A model generated the notes under the pieces. The model was not told where the DNA came from and did no database searches. It was given only the letters and a program-made list of their open reading frames with translations. A program made the position numbers and the translations under genes. DNA of 64,000 nucleotides from JASHPR01 sp963739645 (GTDB lineage: Bacteria; Actinomycetota; Actinomycetes; Streptosporangiales; Streptosporangiaceae), in the NCBI GenBank assembly GCA_963739645.1, contig CAVUBM010000066.1, positions 30,375-94,374 of the forward strand. The letters are read 5' to 3'. This document shows, one piece after another, positions 35,721-46,098 of this stretch; position 1 is the stretch's first letter; the number at the start of each line of letters is the position of its first letter.

Positions 35721-36578
35721 ATGAATCCGCACCCCCCGTCCGGCGGCCCCGGCCCTGCCGATCCTGGCGATCCTGGCCAGGGATATTCCCACCTCGGCGA
35801 TTGGTGGCCCGGCGGTCCCGGACCCAGCGGTCCCGGCAGCCGCGGGCCCAGCGGCGCGCCGGACAGGCACCGCTCGGCGCGCCGCAACGTGGCCATCGCC
35901 GCGCTCGTCGTCGCGGTCTTGGTCGTGGCCGCCCTGGTGACCGCGGCCCGCGGCGCCCCGGGCCAGAACGCCACGTCGCGCCCGCTCTCGCTCACCGCCG
36001 GGCCCGTCCGCACCGTCTGGTTCCAGGGCACGCCGGGCCTGGTGCGGATCGTCGGCGCCGACACCGGCCAGGTGCGGCTGACCGGGCAGCTGGACTGGAA
36101 GCGGCACGCCCCAGTGGTCGTGGACCGGCGCACCGACGGCGGCCACGTGCTCAGGCTCTCCTACCGCTGCGCCGCGTCGAGCCCGTGCACTGGCAACTAC
36201 CGGCTCGTCGTGCCCCGGCACACCGCGATCGTGCTGCACCAGCCGTCCGGGCACGTGATCATGTCCGGCCTGGCCGGGTCGCTGCGGATCACCGCGAGCA
36301 GCGTCGACATCAGCGCGACCGGGCTGCGGTCGCCCGCGCTGGTAGCCGCGATCACGTCCGGCCACCTGGGCGCCACGTTCGACACGCCGCCCCGGCAGCT
36401 GGGGATCACGCTCACGTCGGCGCAGGCCACGCTCTGGCTCCCGGCCAGCACCCCGTACGCGGTCAGCCAGCAGGTCACCGCGGGCTACGTGCACGTCGCG
36501 ATCCCCCAGGACGCGGCCGCGGCCCGCACGGTGACCGCCACGATCAGCTCCGGGGAGCTCGAGCTGCTCGGCCGCTGA
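35721..36578 (+). CDS. membrane-anchored DUF4097-like protein
   Basis: 285 residues. A Pro/Gly-rich cytoplasmic head of about 55 residues precedes one membrane helix (VAIAALVVAVLVVAALVTAA). The outer part is a beta-rich domain with repeating strands (VWFQGTPGLVRIVGA, GHVLRLSYRCA, HVIMSGLAGSLRITAS, DISATGLRSPALVAAITSGH, TVTATISSGELELLG), the pattern of DUF4097 parallel-helix-like proteins. One Cys pair (YRC ... SPCTGNYR) may form a disulfide. AGGGGAG lies 9 bases before the ATG at 35721; a GTG two codons upstream is also possible. The function is unknown. Confidence 0.7.
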   Translation: MNPHPPSGGPGPADPGDPGQGYSHLGDWWPGGPGPSGPGSRGPSGAPDRHRSARRNVAIAALVVAVLVVAALVTAARGAPGQNATSRPLSLTAGPVRTVWFQGTPGLVRIVGADTGQVRLTGQLDWKRHAPVVVDRRTDGGHVLRLSYRCAASSPCTGNYRLVVPRHTAIVLHQPSGHVIMSGLAGSLRITASSVDISATGLRSPALVAAITSGHLGATFDTPPRQLGITLTSAQATLWLPASTPYAVSQQVTAGYVHVAIPQDAAAARTVTATISSGELELLGR

Positions 36579-36642
36579 CCGCCCACTCACACCATGATCC
36601 GTTACGCAACGGCCCGGGGCACCCTCCCCGCCAGCAGGCCGG

Positions 36643-37788
36643 TCACCCGCCGGGGAGCGGCCCGGGCTGCGGTTCGGCCGGGCGCACCGGGTTAAACGGC
36701 GCGAGGTCGGCGCCGGGCGGCTCGCCCAGCGCGGCCCGGGCGGCGATGGCGCCCGCGTACGGGCCCATGGTCAGGCCGGTGGCGCCCAGCCCGGTGGCGA
36801 CGACCAGGCCGCCGAAACCGGCCACCGGGCCGAGCAGCGGCCGCAGGTCCGGGCTCACCGGGCGGAACCCGACCCTGGTCTCCAGGTAGGTGCCTGCGGC
36901 GAGCCCGGGCGCCACGGACAGGGCCTCGCCCAGAACCTCGGCCAGGCCGCCCGGCGTGACCCGGTAGTCGAAGCCGCTCCCGGTCTCGCGCGTAGCGCCC
37001 GCGACCACCCGGGAGTCGTCAAAGGCCAGCATGTAGTGGCGGCTGGCGCTGGGCAGCACCACCGGCCACCGGCTGGTGTCGGCGGGCGCCAGCGAGATGT
37101 GCGCGATCTGCCCGCGCTGCGGCTCGACGGGGACGGTGACCCCCGCGGGCGCCAGGAGCGCCCTGGTCCAGGCGCCGGCCGCGACGACGACCGCGTCCCC
37201 CTCGATGACCTGATCGCCGAGCCTGATCCCGGCCGCGCGGCCGGAGCGGCACACCAGCTCGGCCCGGCCCGCCATCACGGTTGCGCCCCGCCGCTCCGCG
37301 GCCCGGACCAGGGAGGCGGCGAGGCGGCGCCCGTCCACCCGGCACGCGCCGCCGACGGAAACGGCCGGAAGATCCGGCCGCAACGGCGGGAAGAGCTCGC
37401 GCGCCTGCGCCCCGGTCAGCGCCGCGACGTGGCCGATCTCGGGTGCGTCCGCGCGCCGGGCCAGAAGCTGCCCGGTGATGTCTGCCTGCCGCTCCGGGGA
37501 CCCGGCCAGGACGAGCGCGCCCACCTGGCGGTAGCCCACGTCGTGCTCCCCCAGGCCGGCGAGCTCGGCGACCAGGCCCGGGTAGTGCCGGGCCGCGGCA
37601 CAGCCGAACGCGTACCAGACCGGGTCGTCGGACGGGGACGATGTCCAGGGGCAGACGATGCCCGCGCCCGCCGCGGTGGCCTGGCCCGGCCGCTCGGCAT
37701 CCGCCAGCACCACCTTGACGCCCAGGCCGGTGGCGGTAAACGCGCAGCTGGCTCCGACCACTCCCGACCCCACCACGATCAGCCGCAT
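36643..37788 (-). CDS. FAD-dependent amino-acid oxidoreductase (DadA/DAO family)
   Basis: 381 residues. The N-terminal dinucleotide fold is MRLIVVGSGVVGASCAF (G-x-G-x-x-G). Next are ATAAGAGIVCPWTS, VDGRRLAASLVRAAERRGA and VVVAAGAWTRALL, then the C-terminal FAD loop FGGLVVATGLGATGLTMGP. These fit the D-amino-acid dehydrogenase / glycine oxidase family, which oxidises amino or imino acids and passes electrons to O2 or quinone. The substrate is not predictable. It is a single gene facing a 500-base intergenic region. Confidence 0.88.
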   Translation of the reverse strand: MRLIVVGSGVVGASCAFTATGLGVKVVLADAERPGQATAAGAGIVCPWTSSPSDDPVWYAFGCAAARHYPGLVAELAGLGEHDVGYRQVGALVLAGSPERQADITGQLLARRADAPEIGHVAALTGAQARELFPPLRPDLPAVSVGGACRVDGRRLAASLVRAAERRGATVMAGRAELVCRSGRAAGIRLGDQVIEGDAVVVAAGAWTRALLAPAGVTVPVEPQRGQIAHISLAPADTSRWPVVLPSASRHYMLAFDDSRVVAGATRETGSGFDYRVTPGGLAEVLGEALSVAPGLAAGTYLETRVGFRPVSPDLRPLLGPVAGFGGLVVATGLGATGLTMGPYAGAIAARAALGEPPGADLAPFNPVRPAEPQPGPLPGG

Positions 37789-37880
37789 GCGTTGCTCCCG
37801 CCTCCACCTCGGCCCATGGACATCCTGCCCCTAGATATCCTGCCGCCCCGACCTCCCGCCGACACGGATCGCGCGCATTA

Positions 37881-37990
37881 CACGGCTCTCACCAGTCGCC
37901 TATTCCCGCCTCCACCACCTGCACCTCTGCCACCGCCCGCTCGCGTCACACAGCTCTCACCAGTCACCCATCCCCCACCTGCACCTCGGC
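37881..37990. repeat. imperfect direct repeat, two copies
   Basis: Copy 1 starts at 37881 and copy 2 at 37949. Both read CAC-(G/A)-GCTCTCACCAGTC-(G/A)-CC, then a short variable stretch, then CCACCTGCACCTC. The 68-base period and the conserved ends suggest duplication of one segment. Confidence 0.65.
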
Positions 37991-38210
37991 GCGCTCCCTC
38001 GGCCAGTCCTGCACCTTGATCCATGTGAAGTTCATGTAGTTGGGTGTGCACCAAACTCACATCGACAAGCTCCTGTCCCGCGCCAGAGCGCTGGAGCCGC
38101 GGTGGGCTCCGACGTGACGATCTCGCCCAGCCCGCGATGATCATGCGGCTGACCAGAACACAATCCGGTGCAGACGGGTAGCGTGCGCCCCGGCTTTCGT
38201 GTACTCTTCC

Positions 38211-38226
38211 AGAGTTCTAGAACTCT
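38211..38226 (+). promoter_or_regulatory. perfect 16-bp palindrome, likely GntR operator of trpBA-gntR
   Basis: AGAGTTCTAGAACTCT is perfectly self-complementary. It lies 61 bases upstream of the trpB start, close to a possible -10 (TACTCT, 38202-38207). Its TCTAGA centre resembles sites bound by HutC-type GntR regulators such as DasR (TGGTCTAGACCA). A HutC-type regulator is the third gene of the same operon, so autoregulation is likely. Confidence 0.65.
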
Positions 38227-38287
38227 AGGAGAGTGGCCACCCGGTTCGGCTAAACGGCACCGGGCGGCGGGATGGCGGTGGAGTGAG

Positions 38288-39488
<1,201 letters not shown>

Positions 39489-39502
<14 letters not shown>

Positions 39503-40274
39503 GCTCACCCTGGACCGGGCCCGCGCCGCCGGGCGGCCCAGCCTCGTCGGCTACGTCACCGGCGGGATCCGCGACGACTGGACCGACCTGCTCACCGCGA
39601 TGGCCGAAGCGGGTGCGGACGCGGTAGAGATCGGGCTGCCGTTCTCCGACCCGATGCTCGACGGGCCGGTGATCCAGCGGGCCTGCGCCGCCGCGATCGC
39701 CCGCGGCGCCACGGTGAGCACGATCCTGGCCCAGCTGAGTGAGGCCGCGACCGCCGATGTCCCGCTGATCGCGATGACCTACGCCAACCACGCCGTTGGC
39801 CGGGGCCTCGGCCGCTACTGCCGCGCGCTCGCCAACGCGGGGATCAGCGGCACGATCATCCCTGACCTGCCGGTCGCCGAGGCCGGCGGCTACCTCGACG
39901 CGGCCCGCCGGGCCAACATCGACGCCACGCTGATGGTCACTCCCGCCACCCCCGACGAGCAGATGCGGGCCATCGCCGGCCGGTCCCGTGGTTTCCTCTA
40001 CGTCATGAGCGCGATGGCCACGACCGGGCCCGCGGCCGAACCCGACGACGAGCGCGCCTGGGCGGTGGCGGCCCGGGCGCTCCGGCACAGCCCGCGGCCG
40101 GTGCTCATCGGCTTCGGCATCGACACCCCGGACCGGGCGGCCGCCGCGGCCCGCCACGCCGACGGCGTGATCGTCGCCTCCGCCCTGATGCAGCGCGTTC
40201 TCGACGGCGCAACCAGCGGCGAGATCGGCCAGGCCGTGGCCGAGCTGCGGGCGGCCGTCGACCGGGCCCGGTGA
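39489..40274 (+). CDS. trpA: tryptophan synthase alpha chain
   Basis: 261 residues. TrpA splits indole-3-glycerol phosphate and passes indole to TrpB. RPSLVGYVTGGIRDDW is the start of the barrel (A/V-G-Y-V-T-x-G); the catalytic Glu and Asp are in DAVEIGLPFSDPMLDGPVIQ; phosphate-binding loops are GIIPDLPVAEA-like (TIIPDLPVAE) and IGFGIDTP. GTG 39489 and a TTG two codons earlier are both possible. It overlaps the end of trpB by about 14 bases and is coupled by TGATG to the GntR gene. Confidence 0.96.
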
Positions 40275-41059
40275 TGGGCACCCCGCTGCGGCGGACCGCC
40301 GCCGAGCGCCAGCCGAAATACCTGCGCATCCACGCCGACCTGCGGGACCGCATCACCAGCGGCCAGTGGCCCGTGGGCAGCCCGCTGCCCGCCCAGCGCG
40401 AGCTGGCTGAGGAGTTCGGCGTCAGCGTCATGACGCTGCGGCAGGCCCTCCAGCTGCTCACCGACGACGGGCTCATCGAGGCCCGGCACGGCAGCGGCAC
40501 CTACGTGGCGGCCCGCTACGCCTACGACCTCGGTCACCTGCGCAGCTTCGCCAGCGACCTCGCGGCCCAGGGCGCCGAGATCAGCACCAGGATCCTGGCG
40601 GCGGAGACCGTTATACCGCCGGATGAGGTCGGCGCCCGCCTCGGCGGGCCGGGCCGGGCGCTGCTGCTGCGCCGCCTGCGGCTGGTCGGCGGCCGGCCCA
40701 TCATCGTGCAGACCTCTTACCTGCCGGTGCCCCTGCCCGGGCCGCGGGCAGAATCCGGTGCCCTCGACGCTGGCGACCTCGGCCGCTGGGGTCTCTACAC
40801 CGTGCTGGCCGAGCGCGGGCTGCCCGTCGCCCGGGCCAGCGAGACCATCTCCCCGACCGTGCTCGGCCCGCAGGACGCCCGCGACCTGGGGCGGCCGGAA
40901 GCCAGCCCCGCGCTGCTCAGTCACCGGGTCAGCTTCACCGCGGCCGGCGTTCCCGTGGTCGACGACCACGCCGTGCTGCCCGGCGACAGCGTGGCCATCA
41001 GCGCAAACCGGTCGCCGGAGCACCTGGAGGTGCACTACACCCTGACCGCCGGCCGCTGA
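40274..41059 (+). CDS. GntR-family (HutC subfamily) transcriptional regulator
   Basis: 261 residues. The winged helix-turn-helix is at the N-terminus: PKYLRIHADLRDRITSGQWP, GSPLPAQRELAEEFGVSVMT, LRQALQLLTDDGLIEARHGS. The C-terminal UTRA effector domain follows (HLRSFASDLAAQGAEISTRI to HAVLPGDSVAISANR). Its ATG overlaps the trpA stop codon. HutC-type proteins bind short palindromes and small effectors; the palindrome 61 bases before trpB fits such a site. The effector could be a tryptophan-pathway metabolite; that is inference. A GTG one codon upstream is an alternative start. Confidence 0.9.
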   Translation: MGTPLRRTAAERQPKYLRIHADLRDRITSGQWPVGSPLPAQRELAEEFGVSVMTLRQALQLLTDDGLIEARHGSGTYVAARYAYDLGHLRSFASDLAAQGAEISTRILAAETVIPPDEVGARLGGPGRALLLRRLRLVGGRPIIVQTSYLPVPLPGPRAESGALDAGDLGRWGLYTVLAERGLPVARASETISPTVLGPQDARDLGRPEASPALLSHRVSFTAAGVPVVDDHAVLPGDSVAISANRSPEHLEVHYTLTAGR

Positions 41060-41153
41060 GGCTGCTGCGGATGCTTGGCCGCAATAGGGAGGCGGCGGCA
41101 CAGCTCGCGCGACTCGCAGGAACCGCCGCGCCTGCGACGGTACCGTTGCCGTC

Positions 41154-43613
41154 GTGGATGGATCGGCCGAACTTCGGCCATATGAGCCGCAGGTGCAGCG
41201 GGCGGGCGAGTTCTCCCTGGAGATGGCCCAGCGCACCGACGACGAGCTGCGCCTCCTGACCGGCGTGTTCCGCCAGCGGCTGGCCGGCGGAGAGCCTCTC
41301 CACGATCTTGTGCCCCGCGCGTTCGCGACAGTCAGCGAGGCCGTCATCCGGGCCGGCGGTACGGCGCTCGGCAAAGAGCATCTGCTGGCCGGGGCGGCAC
41401 TCGCCGAGGGCGCGATCGTGGACATGAAGGACGGCGAGGGCAAGAGCCTGACCGTGATCCTGCCTGCCTACCTGCATGCCCTCACCGGCGAGGGCGTGCA
41501 CGTGGCCTGCCTCGACGGCTACCTGGCGCACCGGGACGCGGTCCGGGCCGCGGCGATCCTCGGGGTGCTCGGGATGACGGTCGGCCTGACCACCTCATCC
41601 ATGGAGATGGCCGACCGCGGCCAGGCCTACGCCGCCGACCTGACGTACGCCAGCTACCAGCAGCTGTGCTTCGACTACCTGCGCGACAACCTCGCGCACA
41701 GCCCCGAGCAACGGGTGCAGCGCGGGCCCCGGGTGGCCATCGTGGACGAGGCGGACTCGATCCTGATCGATCACGGCTCGGAGCCGCCGACACTGAGCTG
41801 GCCGCAGGAGCCTGACGCGAACCAGTACCAGAGGATGGCCGCCCTGGCCGCGAAGCTGACCAGGGACGGGCACTTCCACCTCGATGACGGCACCGGCTCG
41901 GTGTACCTGACCGAAGACGGGGTGGCGGCCGCCGAAGCCGAACTCGGGGTAACCGGCCTCCTCGAGGTGGAGAACCTGACCACGATCGGCGCGCTGGAGC
42001 AGGCGATCCGGGCCGCGGACTGGTACCAGCCCGGCGAGGACTATGTGATCCACGACGGCAACGTGGCGCCGGGGAGCGCCCGCCGGGACGGGTGGCGCGC
42101 ATTCGACCACGGCGTGCGCCAGTCGGTCGAGGCCAGGGAGGGCCTGGCCATCACCTGGACGTCGGTTGCGCACGGCAGGATCATGGTCCGCGACTACTTC
42201 CGCCTGTACCCCACCCTGGCCGGGCTCACCGCCACCGGCACCGCGGCCGCGGCCGAACTCGGCGAGATCTACGGGCTCAAGGTGGCGGCCATCCCGCCCC
42301 GGCTCCCAGTGACCCGTGCCGATCACGGCGACCTGCTGCACCGGACAGCGAGGTCCCGGGTGCAGAAGACCGTCGAGCTGGCCGACCGCAAGCACGCGGC
42401 CGGGCAGCCGGTCATCATCGCCACGCCGTCGGCCGCGGAAGGCGGCCAGATCAGCGACATGCTCGCCGCAGGCGGGATACCCCATGCCACGGTGCAGCCG
42501 GGGACCGAGCCCGCAGGCGTCATGGCGAGAGCGGGACGGCCAGGGGCAGTCACCGTGCTGTGCGGTGCCGTCAGCCGCGGATATGGCGTTCCTCTGGGGG
42601 GAGATGTGGGCCTGCTGGCCAGGGAGCTTCTCACGGCCCAGGCCGGCGCGCAGGCCCAGGCGGATCCCCGGGCGGTTGAGGCCGCGATGCAGGCGGCCGC
42701 GGCTCAGGTCAGCGCCGCGCGCGACGCGGTGATCAGGGCGGGCGGCCTGGCGGTCCTGGGCAGCCAGCGGAACACCGCCCGGCGGCACGATGACTGGGTG
42801 CGCGGCCTGGCCGGGCAGCAAGGCGAGCCCGGCGAGTCGCAGTTCCTGATCTCCCTGGAGGACCAGCTGGTGGCGGAGCTCAGCTCAAGCCGGGCGGTCC
42901 GGGTGCTGACGCGCGCCATGGTCGACGGCAAGCCGGCCGGCCGGATCGCGGAAATCGTCGACGGCGTGCAGCAGGACGCGGAAACGGCCGACCGGGAGCG
43001 CCGCGGCATGCTCCGCGAGTTCGAGCAGGTGGAAAGCGATCAGCGGGAGCAGCTCTACGCCCGGAGGCAGGACATCTTCTCCAGCGGCGACCCGCGCAAG
43101 CAGGCGCTGGAGACGATCGACGAGGTCGTCGGCTGGAACGCGGCCGCGTACGAGGATCCGGAAGATCTCCGCGGCGCACTGACCCAGCTCTACCCGGTCA
43201 CGCTCAGCGCGGCGGAGCTGGGGGCCAGCAAGCCCGGCGCCACAGGAACCGACCGGCTCATCCTGACCGAGCGGATCAGGAATGACGCCCGTCATGCGTT
43301 CGAGAGGCGCGAGAAGGAAGTCAGCCAGGAGGCCATGGGCCAGGTCGCGCGGCGGGTGATGCTGACGGTCATCGATGACTGGTGGGCGAGCCACCTGGCC
43401 GAGCTTACGATCCTCATCGAGCGCATCGGCTGGGGCCGGGAAGATGACCCTGACGCGCTGGGCGAGTACCGGAGCCAGGCCGAGGAGCTCTTCGACACCA
43501 CGCTCGCCCGGATCTATGAGGACACGGTCAGGTACCTGTTCTCCGTCGAAGCCGGGAGCGGGCTGCCCGAGAGCCGGGGCAAGCACGCCGCGCCGGCCGA
43601 CCCGGCCTCGTAG
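41154..43613 (+). CDS. divergent SecA-like protein
   Basis: 819 residues, shorter than housekeeping SecA. The N-terminal motor region is recognisable: MKDGEGKSLTVILPAYL (Walker A, usually M-K-T-G-E-G-K-T-L), ALTGEGVHVACLDGYLAHRD, CFDYLRDNLA and VDEADSILID (Walker B). In the second motor domain, usual A-G-R-G-T-D-I is replaced by SRGYGVPLG, and usual G-R-x-G-R-Q-G-D-P-G is GLAGQQGEPG, losing the Arg finger. The wing and scaffold helix follow (ALETIDEVVGWNA; VMLTVIDDWWASHL). No C-terminal zinc motif is seen. It may be an accessory SecA or a pseudo-enzyme; substrates are unknown. The start is GTG 41154. Confidence 0.82.
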   Translation: MDGSAELRPYEPQVQRAGEFSLEMAQRTDDELRLLTGVFRQRLAGGEPLHDLVPRAFATVSEAVIRAGGTALGKEHLLAGAALAEGAIVDMKDGEGKSLTVILPAYLHALTGEGVHVACLDGYLAHRDAVRAAAILGVLGMTVGLTTSSMEMADRGQAYAADLTYASYQQLCFDYLRDNLAHSPEQRVQRGPRVAIVDEADSILIDHGSEPPTLSWPQEPDANQYQRMAALAAKLTRDGHFHLDDGTGSVYLTEDGVAAAEAELGVTGLLEVENLTTIGALEQAIRAADWYQPGEDYVIHDGNVAPGSARRDGWRAFDHGVRQSVEAREGLAITWTSVAHGRIMVRDYFRLYPTLAGLTATGTAAAAELGEIYGLKVAAIPPRLPVTRADHGDLLHRTARSRVQKTVELADRKHAAGQPVIIATPSAAEGGQISDMLAAGGIPHATVQPGTEPAGVMARAGRPGAVTVLCGAVSRGYGVPLGGDVGLLARELLTAQAGAQAQADPRAVEAAMQAAAAQVSAARDAVIRAGGLAVLGSQRNTARRHDDWVRGLAGQQGEPGESQFLISLEDQLVAELSSSRAVRVLTRAMVDGKPAGRIAEIVDGVQQDAETADRERRGMLREFEQVESDQREQLYARRQDIFSSGDPRKQALETIDEVVGWNAAAYEDPEDLRGALTQLYPVTLSAAELGASKPGATGTDRLILTERIRNDARHAFERREKEVSQEAMGQVARRVMLTVIDDWWASHLAELTILIERIGWGREDDPDALGEYRSQAEELFDTTLARIYEDTVRYLFSVEAGSGLPESRGKHAAPADPAS

Positions 43614-43667
43614 AGCCCGGCCACGTCAAGCGCGCGGCCGGGGCCAGGCCGCGGCTAGGATCCCGGT

Positions 43668-44021
43668 GTGATCAACGGCGTGCACGCGATCGTGTTCTCC
43701 CCGCAAGCCGAGCAGGTCCGGGCCTTCTTCGCGGAGGTGCTGGGCCTGTCGTCGGTCGACGCGGGCCGGGGCTGGCTCATCTTCGCCCTGCCCCCGGCCG
43801 AGCTGGCCGTGCACCCTACCGATGGGGGCCCCCGCCACGAGCTGTACCTGATGTGCGACGACATCCAGGCCACGCTGGCCGAGCTCAGGGACAAGGGCGT
43901 CGAGGTCGCGCGCGACGTCACCGACCAGGGCTGGGGACTGCTGGCCGCGATCCGGCTGCCCGACGGCGGCGAGCTCCCCATCTATGAGCCCCGGCACCCC
44001 TCGCCGCTGACCCTCGGCTGA
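43668..44021 (+). CDS. VOC-superfamily protein
   Basis: 117 residues. The vicinal-oxygen-chelate layout is clear: GVHAIVFSPQAEQVRAFFAE with LGLSS, ELAVHPTDGG, HELYLMCDDIQATLAELRDK and IRLPDGGELPIYEP. Potential metal ligands are His in GVHAI and the Glu of IYEP. Such proteins include glyoxalases, dioxygenases and resistance proteins; the substrate is not predictable. The GTG at 43668 begins directly before INGVHAIV. Confidence 0.82.
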   Translation: MINGVHAIVFSPQAEQVRAFFAEVLGLSSVDAGRGWLIFALPPAELAVHPTDGGPRHELYLMCDDIQATLAELRDKGVEVARDVTDQGWGLLAAIRLPDGGELPIYEPRHPSPLTLG

Positions 44022-44189
44022 GCTGGCGGCGGAGCCTTCAAGATCCGGAACGCACAGTACGCGGGCGAGTGTGTCCCGCCATGGCGTGGCCCCCGGCGCG
44101 TCTAGTGATCTTCCTGTTTGCCAGCGCCGAGACCCGGCCGGAGGGTATAGACCGGGCTAGTGCGCGCGTAGGCCGACAAGGAGGGCGAG

Positions 44190-45305
44190 ATGACAGTCCG
44201 CGAGGTCCGGATCGACCGCAGCAAGACCCTGCTGGAGGAACCCGGCTCCGGCCACAACCGCTGGCACCCCGACATCCCGCCGGCGGTCCGGTGCGATCCG
44301 GGCGACGAGGTGGTCCTGGAGACCCGCGACGCCTTTGACGGGCAGATGAGCCCGGATGCCTCGCTGGACGTCGTCGCCGCACCCAACCTCGACGTGGTGC
44401 ACCCGCTGACCGGCCCGGTGTACGTCGAGGGAGCCGAGCCGGGAGACCTGCTCGAGGTGGAGATCCTGACCATCGAGCCCGACCGGTACGGGTACACGGT
44501 CCAGGTGCCGGGGTTCGGGTTCCTGCGCGACGACTTCCCCGACCCGTTCAAGGTCAACTGGGACATCGCCGACGGCTGGGCCACCTCCGCCGACCTGCCC
44601 GGGGTCCGGATCCCGGGCTCGCCGTTCATGGGCACGATCGGGCTGACCCCCGGGCACGAGCTGCTGACCGCCACGATCGCCCGCGAGCAGGACCTGCTGG
44701 AGCGGGGCGGCTTCATCCTGCCGCCGTCGCCCGCGTCCGCCGTGCCCTCCGACCCGGGCATCGCCGCGCGGGCGCTGCGGACCATCCCGCCCCGCGAGCA
44801 GGCCGGCAACGTCGACATCAAGCAGCTCGGCCAGGGCGCGCACCTGCTCATCCCGGTGGACACCCCCGGCGGGCTGTTCTCCGCGGGCGACGCCCACTTC
44901 GCCCAGGGCGACAGCGAGACCTGTGGCACGGCGATCGAGATGACCGCCACCCTGCACGTGCGGTTCAGCGTGCGGAAGGGCGAGGCGGCGCAGAAGAACA
45001 TCCGCGACCTGCGGTTCACCCGGCAGGACTACTACCTGCCGCCCGAGTATGCGGCGCCGCGCCGGTTCTACGCCACCACCGGCATCTCCGTCACCAAGGA
45101 CGGCGTCAACCACTCCGAGGACATCACGCTCGCCGCCCGCAACGCGCTCCTCAACATGATCGAGCACCTCACCGAGCGGGGGTGGACCCGGCAGCAGGCC
45201 TACGCCATCTGCAGCGTCGCCGTCGACCTCAAGATCAGCCAGCTGGTCGACGCCCCCAACATGCTCGTGTCCGCCTTCCTGCCCGAGGACATCTTCACCG
45301 GCTAG
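44190..45305 (+). CDS. acetamidase/formamidase family protein
   Basis: 371 residues. The family hydrolyses short-chain amides to ammonia and a carboxylate. Conserved segments are HNRWHPDIPP, PGDEVVLETRDAFDGQ, VHPLTGPVYVEGAEPGDLL, FLRDDFPDP, GSPFMGTIG, PPREQAGNVDIKQL, LFSAGDAHFAQGDSE (metal-type motif G-D-x-H-x-x-Q-G-x-G/S-E) and CSVAVDLKISQLVDAPNM. The length is normal for FmdA. The ATG at 44190 follows AGGAGGGCG. It sits near a second amide hydrolase 2.5 kb downstream. Confidence 0.93.
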   Translation: MTVREVRIDRSKTLLEEPGSGHNRWHPDIPPAVRCDPGDEVVLETRDAFDGQMSPDASLDVVAAPNLDVVHPLTGPVYVEGAEPGDLLEVEILTIEPDRYGYTVQVPGFGFLRDDFPDPFKVNWDIADGWATSADLPGVRIPGSPFMGTIGLTPGHELLTATIAREQDLLERGGFILPPSPASAVPSDPGIAARALRTIPPREQAGNVDIKQLGQGAHLLIPVDTPGGLFSAGDAHFAQGDSETCGTAIEMTATLHVRFSVRKGEAAQKNIRDLRFTRQDYYLPPEYAAPRRFYATTGISVTKDGVNHSEDITLAARNALLNMIEHLTERGWTRQQAYAICSVAVDLKISQLVDAPNMLVSAFLPEDIFTG

Positions 45306-45631
45306 CCGTGCCGGGGCAGCAGCTGGTCGAGGCTGTCTGGGCTGCGGGCGAGCAGCGACACGAGGATCGCCAGCAGCGCCACGGTGGTCACCGCGACCGT
45401 GACGACCAGCAGCCGTCGGCGCCGCTGCTCCGGTTCCCACGCGCGGCTGCCGATCCGGCCGAGCCACCAGACCAGCGGAGCCATGGCCAGCACGACCGCG
45501 CCGGCGAGCAGGTCCTTCCTGAGCACGACCGCGCCGACCGCGGCGAAGGCGATCGCGGTCCGGGCCCAGGCCAGCCTGGTGCGCTCCCGGGCCAGGCCCG
45601 GGTCGTAGTCCTCGGGGTCGTCGGGCAGCAT
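45302..45631 (-). CDS. DUF202 family membrane protein
   Basis: 109 residues. DPGLARERTRLAWARTAIAF is the DUF202 signature (A-x-E-R-T-x-L-A-W-x-R-T). It is followed by two to three membrane helices (LLAGAVVLAMAPLVWWLG; LLVVTVAVTTVALLAILVS). The function of DUF202 proteins is unknown. The ATG at 45631 is 10 bases behind the stop of a second DUF202 gene, so both are probably translated from one message. Its stop codon overlaps that of the acetamidase gene tail to tail. Confidence 0.85.
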   Translation of the reverse strand: MLPDDPEDYDPGLARERTRLAWARTAIAFAAVGAVVLRKDLLAGAVVLAMAPLVWWLGRIGSRAWEPEQRRRRLLVVTVAVTTVALLAILVSLLARSPDSLDQLLPRHG

Positions 45632-45641
45632 CGAGGCGTTC

Positions 45642-46070
45642 CTACCGGACGGCCGATACCAGCAGGACGATGCCGGCCAGCACGGCAATGCCGGTGATCA
45701 CGACGGCCAGCACCTGGGGCAGCGCGGACCGCGGCAGCGGCTGCTTGCGGCGCAGGGCCATCTGGTTCCGGCGCAGCTCCCGGTAGGCGACCACGCCCAC
45801 GATCGCGCCAAACGCGATCAGCGGGATGCCGAGCACGTGACGGCCCCACGGGACGCCGGGGAACGGCGGCAGCAGCTGGACGATGCCCAGCCCGGCGATC
45901 ACCAGGGCCAGCGCGGTCCGGTTCCAGGCCAGGAACGTGCGCTCGTTGGCGAGGGTGTACCGGGCGTCGGGCTCGGTCTCGGCGCCCGGCGCCCCTGATG
46001 CGTGACCGTCGTGATCGCTCGTCGCTCCTCCACCGGCGCTGGCCCCGTCTCGGCCACCCCATGGTGACAC
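45642..46070 (-). CDS. DUF202 (YidH-like) family membrane protein
   Basis: About 142 residues from the GTG at 46070. A His/Gly-rich head leads to DARYTLANERTFLAWNRTAL, the full DUF202 motif, then three membrane helices (VIAGLGIVQLLPPF; LIAFGAIVGVVAY; VLAVVITGIAVLAGIVLLV). The open frame reaches 46139 through the MerR promoter, so the true start is almost certainly further down; 46070 is the first plausible one. It is divergent from the MerR gene, and its promoter may overlap the MerR operator. Confidence 0.8.
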   Translation of the reverse strand: MSPWGGRDGASAGGGATSDHDGHASGAPGAETEPDARYTLANERTFLAWNRTALALVIAGLGIVQLLPPFPGVPWGRHVLGIPLIAFGAIVGVVAYRELRRNQMALRRKQPLPRSALPQVLAVVITGIAVLAGIVLLVSAVR

Positions 46071-46098
46071 GTGCCCGGGCCGGGTCCGCCACCAGCAG

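Larger units (their letters stand above)
37789..38287. other. intergenic region between the DadA-like gene and trpB
   Basis: About 500 bases between divergent genes. It contains an imperfect repeat at 37881-37990, a shorter one near 37819-37845 (GACATCCTGCC / GATATCCTGCC), an AT-richer patch at 38020-38060, and the perfect palindrome at 38211-38226. A leftward open frame at 37878-38144 has no recognisable content and was not called. Confidence 0.5.

Noticed and set aside
37878..38144. 88-codon minus-strand ORF in the trpB upstream region
   Set aside because: It runs through the direct repeats and has Gly/Arg-rich content without a start signal.
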